From the NCBI RefSeq assembly GCF_015706575.1, contig NW_024037059.1:28716129-28780128 (forward strand): a stretch of 64,000 bases of DNA, in the 5' to 3' direction. The notes below the pieces were generated by a model, which was not told where the DNA came from, did not search any database, and saw only the letters and a program-made list of their open reading frames with translations. This document shows positions 1 to 11,000 of this stretch, piece after piece. Position 1 is the stretch's first letter. Each line of letters begins with the position of its first letter. The position numbers and the translations under genes were made by a program. This DNA comes from Patiria miniata. Its lineage: Eukaryota > Echinodermata > Asteroidea > Valvatida > Asterinidae.

Positions 1-525
1 AATCGCCTTGCTTTGCTTTACTTCTGGATTTAAAAGGAAAATCACAATGATCAATTCAGCGATTCGTATTTTGTCTCAGCCTTGCGACAAAGTCCTCGGT
101 GATCCATTGTAAATCCAACAAAAGTTGCCCATTCACGGTTCATTTCATTTGATAGTCTTGCTCCAAAATCGTATGCACAAAATGAAACATCCAGGCTAGC
201 GAAAAATGCGTCTCTTGGAAAAGATTCGTGGCCCTAAAAACCGGTTTAAAGAAAAGACATTCGCTTCGGATGACTGGGAACGGCATTTGCAGGGGTAATC
301 TGGGTTTTGATTGGTTGGGATCTCGGAGCTTAGGTTATTATTGTGTCAGATTCATGAATATTCATGAGGGGCCATTTAATTTCGTCAGGACCGGGCGTGG
401 CCCAGAGCCGTTCCTCTAGCGCGCCGCGAAACGCTACCGCACTCGCGCCACTTCGACGCTGAGACTTTCTGCAGTTAACATCTTCAATCTTGTCTCCTGG
501 CACGAAACTGTCACGTCCGTTCACC
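1..525 (+). promoter_or_regulatory. Upstream and probable promoter region of the SnoaL-like gene
   Basis: No gene is visible here. The last 150 bases before the start codon (about 380-520) are noticeably richer in CpG than the surrounding AT-rich DNA. A GATTGG (inverted CCAAT) motif lies near 310-316, and a short palindrome around ATGAATATTCAT lies near 354-366. No TATA box is evident. The promoter assignment rests on position directly upstream of a signal-peptide exon. Confidence 0.4.
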
Positions 526-3500
526 ATGTCTGCTTGGACATCTCTCGTCGTCCTGCTGGTGGCATGCGCCTTAGTGCCATGTCATGACGCAAGGAGTATT
601 GCATGTAAGTTGGCAAAAGAAATCATTGTAGAATCAAATATCCTATAATTATAAGATGAGGCAAAAAAATGTACTTCTGCTTCCGGTTACCATACCTACC
701 CTATTTTGACATCCCCTACCCTAATTCTTCTCCTTTTTTTGGTGGGGGTCAATGAGGAAAAAACGGAAACCATTACTACACGCCGACACCTCCATACGAT
801 CGTACACAAACAAAATGCCAAAAAAATCCCTATGCTACCTACACTATTTTCAAAATGCCATGTAATCGGAAGCAGAAGTATTTTTTTGGCACATTACTTC
901 GTTTGACGGCGTTGCGAGGACGACCGAGAACCTTTGAAACCAAAGTTGCAACCTGACGCCACTCTTTTTTTCTTCATGTATCATGTCAACGACGGTCAGC
1001 CATTGTAAAAATATGACATGAATATGGAACTGAGAATCATTTCCAACTTGTTAGAAAATACTTAGAAAAATGTTCTTGACTCTCCAAAAACTTTGTACAC
1101 AACCGCTCAAGTGGCGTCAGGTTGCAACATTCTTTCCGTTTTATCATTTTCTTCCAAAATGTGATGTGTTTGAATATTTGATGTTTCCATCATTTTTCAT
1201 TTCTGTGCTTCTAGATTTACAGCAAGGACTGCAAAAGATTAGAGCACAGAATGCGAAGTATATGGACGCAGTGGCAGCGAACAACATTGATGCAATCTTG
1301 GAACTGTACACCGATAACTGTCTCTATATGCCCCAGAATCATCCCGCTACCATTGGAAAGGAGGGTAAGTTTAAAGGGTAACAATGAAGAGGCATTGACA
1401 CTTCAAATGATCAAATGAACAATTCAATCATACTGTGTACCAATCTGCCTCACTATTTACATCTGCAATGTCTCAAACGCCTCCTCCGTCTTGTGAGACG
1501 CAGCAATGTGTGCTAAATTTCCTAAAAAGTTGTGTTCCCTGAATTTGAAATCTAGACTGTTTTCTTCTTGATACTCGCCATGGAAGTTACTTACCTCGCT
1601 AAAAAGCAGAACAGATTAAATGTCTAATACAAAGTCTATGGGGAAGAGTGCATTTTCAAAGTATTTTCTAACAAAAGTGTTTCGGAAAGATTCCATATCT
1701 GGCCATCACTTGTCACCCTATGCACAAACCGTGTGAGACTGGTCTGAAAAATTCTAAGTGTTTTCTCAGTAAATACTTCAATATTTTGTTCTGCTAAAAT
1801 TGACTTTTTAGGACATATCATCACTTTCTGATGGTTGATAAAGTCACTGAAGGGAAAAATTAGTGATGGTCAGATATGGGAATCCTCTAGTGTTTCTCGG
1901 TCCCAGATTCATGTCTTTTCCACATTTTTGTTGAAGAATGTTGCAACCTGACGCTACTTCAGCGGAAGTTGTGTACAAAGTCTATGGAGACTGAAAATGT
2001 TTCTCAGTCCCAGATTCATGCCTTATCATTTCTGCTATGAATGACCTTCATTCAGATGATATATGAAGAAAAAAAGCAGCGTCCGGTTGCAACGTTCTTT
2101 CTCATCTTTGCAATGACCGACATCATGTCGTTGCGATCTTATGATGAAAACAAGTGGCGTCAGGATGCAACATTCCTTCCAATAAATTCCCTACCTCTAA
2201 CATTAGATGTCCAAGTATTCTGTAATTTTGTGGGAAAAGTTTGTCCCAAATGACTACAGCATAGAGGTATAGGCAGTTATTAGTTTCCTGCTTTAATCTG
2301 GTATGGACATAAATACAGTAACATTCGTAGTGATATATCGAGGGAGGGGACAGTCTAGATTTTAAATTCAGGGAACACAACTTGGAGGAAGTCAAGTATT
2401 TGAGACACGAATGCATGAGTGAGGCTGCTATTCCTTATAATATATGGTGGTTGTTTTTTTCCGTAATTATGTGCTTTTTAATCCATTCGGAAGTACATGG
2501 AACCGGATTGTATGCAATTTCATCAGTGATGCAAACTAGAGATTTGTTCGAACAGTGATATTGCAGTTGACTCCCATTCGTCGGGTGTTTCGAATTCTTG
2601 AGAAGACCGCTTTCCCCAATTGTTAACATTGATTTGGTATGCGCACCGTGTTTTTGATGGTAAATATTACCTTTATTTTCTTTCAGGCATGCGCTCGCAC
2701 TTGGGTTGGGTTGCGTATGCTGAAAAGATCGAGTATGAAATCCAGTACCTGGATTATTTGAATACGAACACGGGGGAAGCCCTCGAGTGGAAGACAATTA
2801 CAGTGTACGCCAAGACCGGCGACGTCTTGTTCGAGGGAAAGTAAGTCTTTGCGATAATCCAAACATTAAAATGCTATTATAAGTTTCATATTTTGTTTTA
2901 TTTCTTTTTGGTAATGAAACCAAGGATTCCCCAAAGGTGCCCTAGGCACTGTAGCTCGAACGCCCGAAGAAACCCGTAGAGATGAGACAGTGAGAAGAAA
3001 TTACAGTTTTAGAGGTGGGGGGAAAACCCCGGAAGTATATTCTGAGGAAAACCCACGGGGACTGAAAACCCAATCCACTTGTTGTCCAGGCAGGAATCGA
3101 ACCTAGGTCGTTGAGGTGGAGGGCGAGGAAAGTAACCACTGCGCCAACATGACTCCCTGAAGTAAGAATCAAAACAAACTGAAAAGACAGGCATCTAAAC
3201 AATACTTTGGTCTGGAAACTGTCGTTTTTTTATGTACCATTAGAACCCTTGCTTTCCTTTATATTGACGAACTATTTAAGTATTTTGGAAGGTTAAGCAA
3301 AGCCTAATTTGCATGAATACCTAATTTGCATGGAATTTGCATGGATACCTAATTTGCATGGATACCTTATTTGCATAGTTTAGGGCTGGGTTGACCCTCA
3401 CCTGACTCCCCTCGGAAATTTGTTTTACATCCGCTTTATGGTTTTTCTTTTCTTTAACTGGTCTTCAAGGTAATATACCACATTTACAAATATCAAAAAC

Positions 3501-4055
3501 AAAACTACCAAATTATTATGATACCTTACTTGACTGCAAGTGAATAATAGTCTCAAGCATCCTGTGCAATCATGGCACCTGGTGTGCTGTCAATTTCAAG
3601 AAAAATGGAATTTTTGTATCGTTGGAAAACAACTGACCCTTTTCAAATACTGCCACCAATACCAAAATTAGTTAGTCCACATTTTGTTTGCAATTGGTTA
3701 CACATCCGTGAACGCGTGCAAGCCAGCTAGTCTTGTTCCCTGACCAAGTATGGTCAGGGAACCAGACTACAAGAACAGCATTTTTTTTCTTGGTTTTGCC
3801 AGCATCGATGAACACAAAACTTTAAACAGGTCATTGTAACAATATTAATTAAAACACTTGCCCCAAATGCATCCTTTTCTATAACGTACAGCAAAAGCAA
3901 ATGTTATACATGTATATTACCTTTACTTTACAACAGGGAGAATAAGTTTGGTTAAATTCTTCTCTTCTAGGACTCTCATTATTTGGACGTTTGATTCAGC
4001 CACCAACAACTTTAAGGTCGGTTTGGAGATGTACAACAGTAACGGCAAGCAGTAA
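526..4055 (+). CDS. Secreted SnoaL-like / DUF4440-like small protein, 4 exons
   Basis: Exons 526-604, 1215-1364, 2687-2840 and 3971-4055 join in phase (1,1,2) to 155 codons plus TAA, all with GT-AG introns. Residues 1 to about 22 form a hydrophobic signal peptide (MSAWTSLVVLLVACALVPC). The body has the order typical of SnoaL/DUF4440 alpha-beta-barrel proteins: a helix (KIRAQNAKYMDAVAANN), the turn ILELYTDNCLYMPQNHP, the segment TIGKEG, then paired strands ending in GKTLIIWTFD and the C-terminal EMYNSNG, resembling the family's VW...NSN ending. These proteins are often small-molecule binding or of unknown function; no substrate can be read from this one. The start is the only Met that gives a signal peptide. 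It could also belong to a fast-evolving secreted family that merely shares the fold. Introns 1-3 are full of foldback repeats and one SINE. Confidence 0.75.
945..1128. repeat. 184-bp foldback MITE, 19-bp perfect terminal inverted repeats
   Basis: The left end GTTGCAACCTGACGCCACT is repeated exactly as the reverse complement at 1110-1128. It lies in intron 1 of the SnoaL-like gene. Related copies or half-copies are at 1939-2092, around 2095-2180, 25845-25945, 51905-52090 and 55230-55330, which share the TTAGAAAATA and TTTGTACACAACC interior. No transposase is present, so it is non-autonomous. Confidence 0.8.
1447..2426. repeat. About 980-bp inverted-repeat element in intron 2
   Basis: The arms near 1529-1562 and 2350-2384 are reverse complements (AAGTTGTGTTCCCTGAATTT at the left), and weaker pairing extends out to GCCTCACT/AGTGAGGC at the ends. 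Inside sits a copy of the GTTGCAACCTGACGC foldback family (1939-2092). It appears to be a composite, a larger foldback element that received a smaller one. Confidence 0.6.
2906..3158 (-). repeat. tRNA-derived SINE, family A, copy 1
   Basis: On the minus strand it begins GGGAGTCATGTTGGCGCAGT (A-box like), carries a degraded B box (AGGTTCGATTCCTG), then the family body with the GTGGGTTTTCCTC and AGGAATCCTTGGTTTCATTA segments. The same family occurs at 8963-9250, 31081-31366 and 38008-38275. It lies in intron 3 of the SnoaL-like gene. Confidence 0.85.
3307..3376. promoter_or_regulatory. Cluster of five octamer motifs (ATTTGCAT)
   Basis: The sequence ATTTGCAT, reverse complement of the POU/Oct octamer ATGCAAAT, occurs exactly at 3307, 3324, 3335, 3352 and 3369 within a short tandem repeat of a CTAATTTGCATGGATAC-like unit. 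It is in intron 3 of the SnoaL-like gene. The perfect octamers are seen directly; any enhancer role is inference. Confidence 0.5.
3465..3920 (+). repeat. Degenerate copy of the TTAA-type foldback element (family T)
   Basis: It shares with the 11851-12385 copy the series of an ATATACCACATTT-like left end, AACTACCAAATTATTA, ATGGCACCTGGTGT, CAAGCCAGCTAGTC, GGTCAGGGAACCAGACTAC and the right end CAGCAAAAGCAAATGTTATAC. The ends are eroded and no clear TTAA remains. It stops about 50 bp short of the last exon of the SnoaL-like gene. Confidence 0.7.
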
Positions 4056-5896
4056 CGAACCACTTCTCCATATTGCGAGACGACGAGATTGCGCACGGCA
4101 TAGACAGAGAACGGATCGACCCACGATACAGAACTCACATTAAATATAATTTTTTTACATGTTTCTTCTGCCTACACTTAATAGTTTTTATAGTAATTTT
4201 ATGGGCAATGTTATTGGTTTGTGTGTTGGTTGGTCGGTTGGTTAGTGACATGTGTTTGTCTGTGAACAGGCTATAACTCAAACAAATTTGGACGGATTTT
4301 AATGAAAACAAATAATTAGGGGTGATATTTGTACAAATTGATTAATTTTTGAAGTGATCTGGATCTGCGTCTGGATGCAGGATTTTAAAAAAAGAATTTC
4401 TTAACCATTATATGGAAAAACTTTCACCAGATCGCTCTGACCAGATCGCTCTGTGTCACCATCTTCATGTGCGTGCACTGACCCGGTGACCCTGTACTGT
4501 ATGCCTTATCACCCACCTAATCTAACCACACAGGTCAATGGACTAGACCATTTTATACAATGGGGAGTGGAGAGGTAGGCCAACACAGGCATATACATGT
4601 AGAGGGGTACTTGGTCCTTGGTACAAGTACAAATCGATTGGATTTTGTTTATCCTTGGCGGAGGTGTGCGCTCTCCGAGTGTCTTCTAGTATCCTTAAAT
4701 TGACTACCTATTTGAATCTATGTCATGATTGAAGTTGGGATGAGAACGTAGTGTATGTTTCTTGATAATGATTCGTTCTTACATGATGGTTCATACCAGT
4801 GACGTTTTCTCCTTTAACCAAAAGCCTTTTTTATCCTCTCAAAACCAACTCGGGTGGGGGATTTCTCCCTTACACTACGCCTCTGCGTTGGTAGTCACGG
4901 TCTAAAACTCCTTCATGGGCATACCTAGATCCCGTGCTGCTACAAACATTCAATCCGATCGGATTTCTGAATATTCACAAAGCCCGAGAATCAATTTTTA
5001 TTGTGTACATCAATGGAAAAAAATGTTGCCGTATGATTAAGACAATTCGAAGATTATTCAACTCCCTTGAAAATGAAGCAAGAAACACAAGTTAGAGCAG
5101 CATTTCATACCTGCTCTTCATATTACTTGTTGGGATCTCTACTAAACCAAACTTTCTTTTGGGGGTGGGTAGCTAACAAGGTTTGCTTAAAAATAAAGAA
5201 AAGTTTTGCATCGAAATTTCAAGCTTGTCCAGCGTAGTGGTTGTAACGGTTGTGTCTAATTGAACTTGTAAAGGTTTGAGTCGAGTTTACATCATGTGGA
5301 ACTCGGAAGGATCCTTTTTGAGATGTTTGGTTTTGAAAAGAACCGATTGGTTCTGAAACTTGAACGTTCCGTTCAGAATGTGATCGCCCTTAGATCGTCT
5401 CACTAGTTTACACTATACGGCCATGCAAACTTTCATTTGTGTGTTTGTGTTTCTAAATGGTTTTGGGGACTCTGGGAGTGAATCAGCCGAGGTAACTTCA
5501 AACAATCTCTCACAAATCACACAATTATCTGACTTGAAGTTATTGATGAGTTTCTGGTTTTTGGTCCTTGAGAGTTTTTACTTATAGGCCTAGGTGGATT
5601 ATCTGGTCACGCAGTGTAGGCATACACAACACTTCTTTCTTCCCAGATTTTATAATTTCCTGGGAACGACTTACAAGAAACGTTAACGGCTAATCCGTCC
5701 TTGTTATTAACTTAGTGGCGCTCAGATAAAGCGCCAAAAGAACAACAAATTTCGGCGGTTGCAAACATCGAGGGACGCGTGAAATCCTTGGTTGTATTGC
5801 GCATGTGTGTAATGAGAATAGCGATAGGTCACGTGTGAGGGGCAGAGTCCATATCGGGCATCGGACAAAAGACACCGGATTTCCAAAGAGTCCAAT
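4056..5896. other. Gene-free interval between converging genes
   Basis: No exon, RNA gene or complete transposon could be supported. The sequence is AT-rich with a few short motifs (a duplicated ACCAGATCGCTCTG near 4427-4452, and the direct repeat GTTGGTTGGTCGGTTGG near 4225). The 3' untranslated region of the SnoaL-like transcript must begin here, but I see no convincing AATAAA close to the stop codon. Confidence 0.5.
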
Positions 5897-6271
5897 TAAG
5901 CCATTTGCGTGTTAAATTTGCATAAAATCTGGAACACTGACTTAATCCAGTGCTTTGCACGTTTTAAGTTTGCATTCTCCCGACCAAAGAGACTGTTACT
6001 ATATCACGTGATTCGGGGCAAGCCTTATGCTAGCAACCCCCAGCTCCAGCATGGTCTTTGTGCCATTCTCACCCATTGTGAACAATGTATTGGTGCTGAG
6101 CGTCTCTTACGTAACCATGCAAGAGCTTGCCCCGAATCATGTGATTAGCAACAGTGTCTTTGGTCTGGAGTATTCAAAGTTAAAATGTGCCAAGCATTCT
6201 GAGCAAGTCAGTGTACCAGATGTTTTTGAAATGTAAATCCCAAAGGGTATAGGTTACTCGCAAATGGCTTA
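5897..6271. repeat. 375-bp foldback element with nested palindrome
   Basis: The ends TAAGCCATTTGCG and CGCAAATGGCTTA are inverted. The inner arms GATTCGGGGCAAGC (6010) and GCTTGCCCCGAATC (about 6125) are exact, and the flanking GACCAAAGAGACTGTT / AACAGTGTCTTTGGTC segments also pair. The arms are about 80 percent complementary over 130 bases around a roughly 100-base loop. It has no coding capacity. Confidence 0.75.
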
Positions 6272-7988
6272 TTACATATGACGCCGGTATTAATTACTCG
6301 AGATGAATATGCAGGTTCGAAAAAAGAGTTATGGGGAGCTCATGGGCGTGTCGACGGGACACCACGTGACACGGATTGGCAGTGTTCATTGTATAGAATT
6401 TTGTCACGTGATGGGATAAGTTCACGCCACAGAAGCACACTTATATCATTTATAGGCTTTTTTTTTTTTTTTTTAAAGATGGCGGACAATATGAATTGGT
6501 AAATACACAAGATTTTCACCACTCCAAATTGTAGCGCACTGATGTTGTGTGCACCGTACTTCAAAAGTAATCAGTGCAATAGTTTTATAGGCCTACAGTG
6601 ATTTTTTTTAAACATGTATCGATGTTAAAATGGATTGGCAGTTCTTTTCCAATTTTCCCCACGGTTGAATTGCCGAAAAACACAATCCCTCCCTGTAATA
6701 TTGCTGGATACGCGCTAGCTTGCAGGCCAAACAGCCAAGACGTCCCCATCTCTCATTTCGTCCTCCCCCCCCCCGGACTTTATGTGACAAGAACAACAAT
6801 AGGGTGATTGCCAATCCCTTACGATTAAAAGGCTGAGCATAAGCAAGGTCAGCAGACAGAATTGAGATGACAAAAAGATCCCCAGATTTTGTGGAGCTCA
6901 GTCTCCTTATATGCAAAATCTCCGTTGGAGTGGAAAGCGATTTCATCTCCACTGCAATTATCCTCGCTGCAATTATCCTTAATGGCCTCCTGAATGACCA
7001 GGGATGACCCCCTTGAAGAAAGTTAACAACGATTGTAATTTGTGGTGGATGACAGGGGCGGATCTAGCTTCCAGAAAACGGGGGTATATGAAGGGGGAGT
7101 AAAGCGTGATACTACGGGGCAAGGGGGAAAGCTCCGAAAACTTTTGACGATGTTTAAAGCATTTTGAGAATAAATCTAGGAATCTTTATAGCATTCCATT
7201 TATTATGCATGGCCCCGTTTCACCTGTGTTTAATCTACGATATCATTAAAAACTTGGTTAATGACAATAAGAGTAATAATATAGCGAAACCTTAAATAAA
7301 CCTCAATACATGATCAAAATGTCTTCCTTTTTTTGTAGCCGACCGAAGTCAGTCGAGGGATGTGGCCCACATTAAGCTTTGCAGTAACTGAACTGTGAAG
7401 TTATCTGGCAGTCGATCGAACAAACACGGCGAGCAAATGTGAGATCATCCATTAAAGTTGAAATTTAAAGTGCCGCATGAAGGATTTCTTCGGGGGGGGG
7501 GCAGCCCACAATCTAGCAGACGCCAAGTATGCCAGGATGTAGAATCATAATATTTGTGTAATGACTCTCCATCCTACCCTCATACGCCTGTGTTATCCGT
7601 TGAGTTCTGCATGTATTTCTTAATTTAATACCCTACCATTGCATTTCCTCTAAAATCAGGCAAAATTAATGTACAAATCACACGTTGAAATAATTGACGG
7701 GTTAACATATTGTCATGTTCAGTGATTCACAGTTGCCACACCCGGGTACCAGTGGCCGCAAGTTGTAGCAATTATTGTGGTCAGCTATCTTGCTCGAGAA
7801 CATTAACCCGAATCATTAATCCAATGACATCACAGCAACAGCGCCCTCAATTGTCCGGAGAAGCATGGACAGAAATGCACTTGTAATTGTCAATAAGTCT
7901 AGACAAACCAAAATGGGATGTCAAGTTATTTTCATACATTTTAAGAGGAGTAGAAATTTGTCATGAGTCCTTGAGTCATGAGGTTTTT
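6272..7988. other. Gene-free interval downstream of PM20D2
   Basis: I see no exon or complete repeat. There are homopolymer runs (T16 near 6458, C9 near 6766, G9 near 7492) and two CACGTG E-boxes near 6363-6368 and 6405-6410. The interval holds the 3' flank of the minus-strand PM20D2 gene. Confidence 0.4.
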
Positions 7989-7994
7989 TTTATT
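7989..7994 (-). terminator. Candidate polyadenylation signal of PM20D2
   Basis: TTTATT on the plus strand reads AATAAA on the minus strand, 43 bases past the PM20D2 stop codon at 8037. A short 3' untranslated region would result. No cleavage site evidence is available from sequence alone. Confidence 0.4.
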
Positions 7995-8036
7995 TTTCAT
8001 GAAACTAAGACAGTCCACATCGTCTGTATTGAGACT

Positions 8037-11000
8037 TCAGTATTCCGGAGGCGACAGCGTCTTGACCTCTTCTTTGAATTCTTTGCGGATGTTATCGAGG
8101 GTTTCTTGTCCGCTCGGATGTAAGAGTTCTACGGCGATCAATGAGAGGATCTTTGCTTGGACGAGTGTTGACGCCTCGGCACGCTGCGACACTACAGGAC
8201 AAAATCAGAGATATTTGGACAGCGTCAAAGTCATGGTCTTTATAAAATATAAAGACCAGGTGGCTGACCCGTCAGCCTTTACCCGTGTCGACTCGGGTGA
8301 GCCAAACCAACGCACCCAATGCAATTACAAAGTGTCTACACATGCGTATTAGAGTGGAACAGAGACCTTCGCCAAGAGAGGGCGCTCTATGCAATTACGT
8401 TTTCTGCATGTCCTCTTTTAACTCATCATCTGTAGGCCTAAGGATGTTGTGATTTATTTTGTAAACGTTTAGCAAACGTTTAAGAGCCCTTTAAACGTTT
8501 GAACGTTCAGCAATTTCAAAGTGAAGGCTGACGCCTGCCCATTATGTCTGCAGACCATCGTGATAGACATGATAAATAAACAACGATTGATATAATAAAT
8601 ATCGGGCAGTCATTGGGAACAGTAAAAACTTAACTACGTGTACCCGAATGTGATCAATCACTGCGGTGCTTCTAAGGTTTTGTAAATTAGGTTTGAAAAC
8701 GTTGTTGATTATTTGTGCTATGTATGTTTAACTCAAAGGAAGATCATTATCATGTTGCGACCAGCTTGATTTTTCCCCATTCAAATCAACATAACCAAAG
8801 CGGGGCTGGAAGGAAAAAAATAGTTCTTTTTTGCACAATTATCATGCAGTACTGTTATTTGATACAGGGAACATGACTGAAATGGTGGCAGCATCTACTG
8901 CGTAAACGAAAGTGTTTTCATTTTCGTTTAAACATTTAACTACGTAAACGTCACAGTATTCAGGGGTGTCAGGTTGGCCTAACGATACTTTCCTCGCCTT
9001 CCACCGCTGTGACCCGGGTTCGAATCCCGCCTTGGCCAATATGTGGGTTTTCAGTCCCTGCCTGATTCCGTGAGCTTCCCCTGAATATTCTGGGGTAGTC
9101 CTCCCACCTCTAAAACTGTGATTTCTTCTCAGTGTCTTCCCTCTATACAGGTTTCGTCAGGCTTGCGAGCTACAGTGCCTAGGGCGCTTTTGAGGAATCC
9201 TTGGTTTCATTACCAGAATTGATATCAATAATAATATTAATAATAAAAAAATCAAGCATTTTTTTCTCTCGAGTGATTCTCTCTTACCTGTTTTAGCCGT
9301 GAAATCATGCGTGTGGTAGCTGGCCTCGTCACAGATTTGATATTCAGGGTGGATTGTAGGGACCACGTAGGAGACATTCCCAACATCTGATGATCCAGTC
9401 ATCCTGATGCTATCAGAGAGTTCAGGGTTATTATCCCACCCGAGCCTCTTAGCCTGCTTCTCGTACAGGGATAGAAGCCGATTGTTTGTGATGAGGCTGG
9501 CAAAAGATGACGACTGTTTCCAGTCAACCTTCAAGAAGAAATAATAGAGGTCAGAAGACACTCATCAAACAGTCGTTGAGATAATTATTGAGTCTCACTA
9601 TCATGTGCGTTGAACTTGAAATTGCAATGGTACATTGAATCATAGAGCTAAGGAACAGAGTCTTCAGAGATCTCACATACAACAGTCGTTGAGATAATCA
9701 TCAGATCCCGATATCATGCATGTTAAAACTGAAATTATTTCCTTTGGTACTACACTGAATTTTTCATAGAAGGATTTTCAGAGGACTCACACGCAACAGT
9801 CGTTGAGATAATCATCAGGTCCCAGTATCATGTTGGAAACTATACAATGTGATTTCCATATGGTAAATTGCATGTCTCATGCAACAATGACAGTTTCTTT
9901 AAAATGTCACCTATAAAGGTACAGTAAATCTAAGATTTGTTTGCTCAATGACATTTTTGCAGTGTTGTAGTATTCAGTACTCGTACTCGAGTACAACTCG
10001 CGAATATTCTATTTGTACTCGCATTCGTACTCGGAGTCGAATTCACGGGTACTCGTACTCGAGAAACACAGTACATGTCTAGAATCGACTATTCGATATC
10101 GTACTCCATCATCAAAGTACTCGTACTCGATGATAAGGAAATGGGGGGAATCATGTAATTAAGTTTGAATGAAAATGTAAATGAATATGTAAATGAAGTA
10201 CGTGTTAGAAACGTTACAATAGGCCATATACTTGAGCATTCTCTGGGTAGAAACAGTAGAAATTTAGAAACTTCACTTCAATCTTAAAATTAAAGAGTGT
10301 AAAAATGTCATTTTAAAGTAAAACAACATCTTTTACTTTTAATAACCTTAGATTCACCATGCATTGTTGTACCTTAAAAAAATGATGTCATACAACACCC
10401 TCATTCGCCCAAAGACGTGACCATTGATCCACTAAGCCCCGCCCAGTGTTGTTTTGACCAATCACAGCCGTGATTTATGTCCGAACATGCGCGCATGTAG
10501 TAAGGCATTGGAGAAGCACGCGCGTGTTGATGTCACGTGCGCCGTGGGCGGGGTCTATTTTGACCAATCTCCATTCAGCAGACTTTTCTTGACTTCTCAC
10601 CTTACATCCCGATGCTGTAGCTGCACCGTTCGCGCAGGCGAGGAGTTTCTTCTTCAAGACATTCAAGTCGGCTTCGTCTAAAGCTCGGATGCAGCAGGTT
10701 ATCTCAGCTTCCTCCGGGATCACATTAATGGCAGAGCCACCATTTGTTATAATTGCTGAATTTAGAAAAAAAAATACAGTAAATGGATTATAATAACTTA
10801 CAGATATATTTGATATATAAATAGTTTTGATTTGTAAAAAAAAATCATAAAACATATTTCATATTTGTGCATGGTGTACATCGATTAAGTAAAAAACTGA
10901 CCTAAGTGCATAAAGTCATCAAAATCATTAAAATCTTAAACTTGAGCATTAATTGAACATGCATGTATTAAAGAAAATGTCAAAAGTTGGAAATTTGGAA

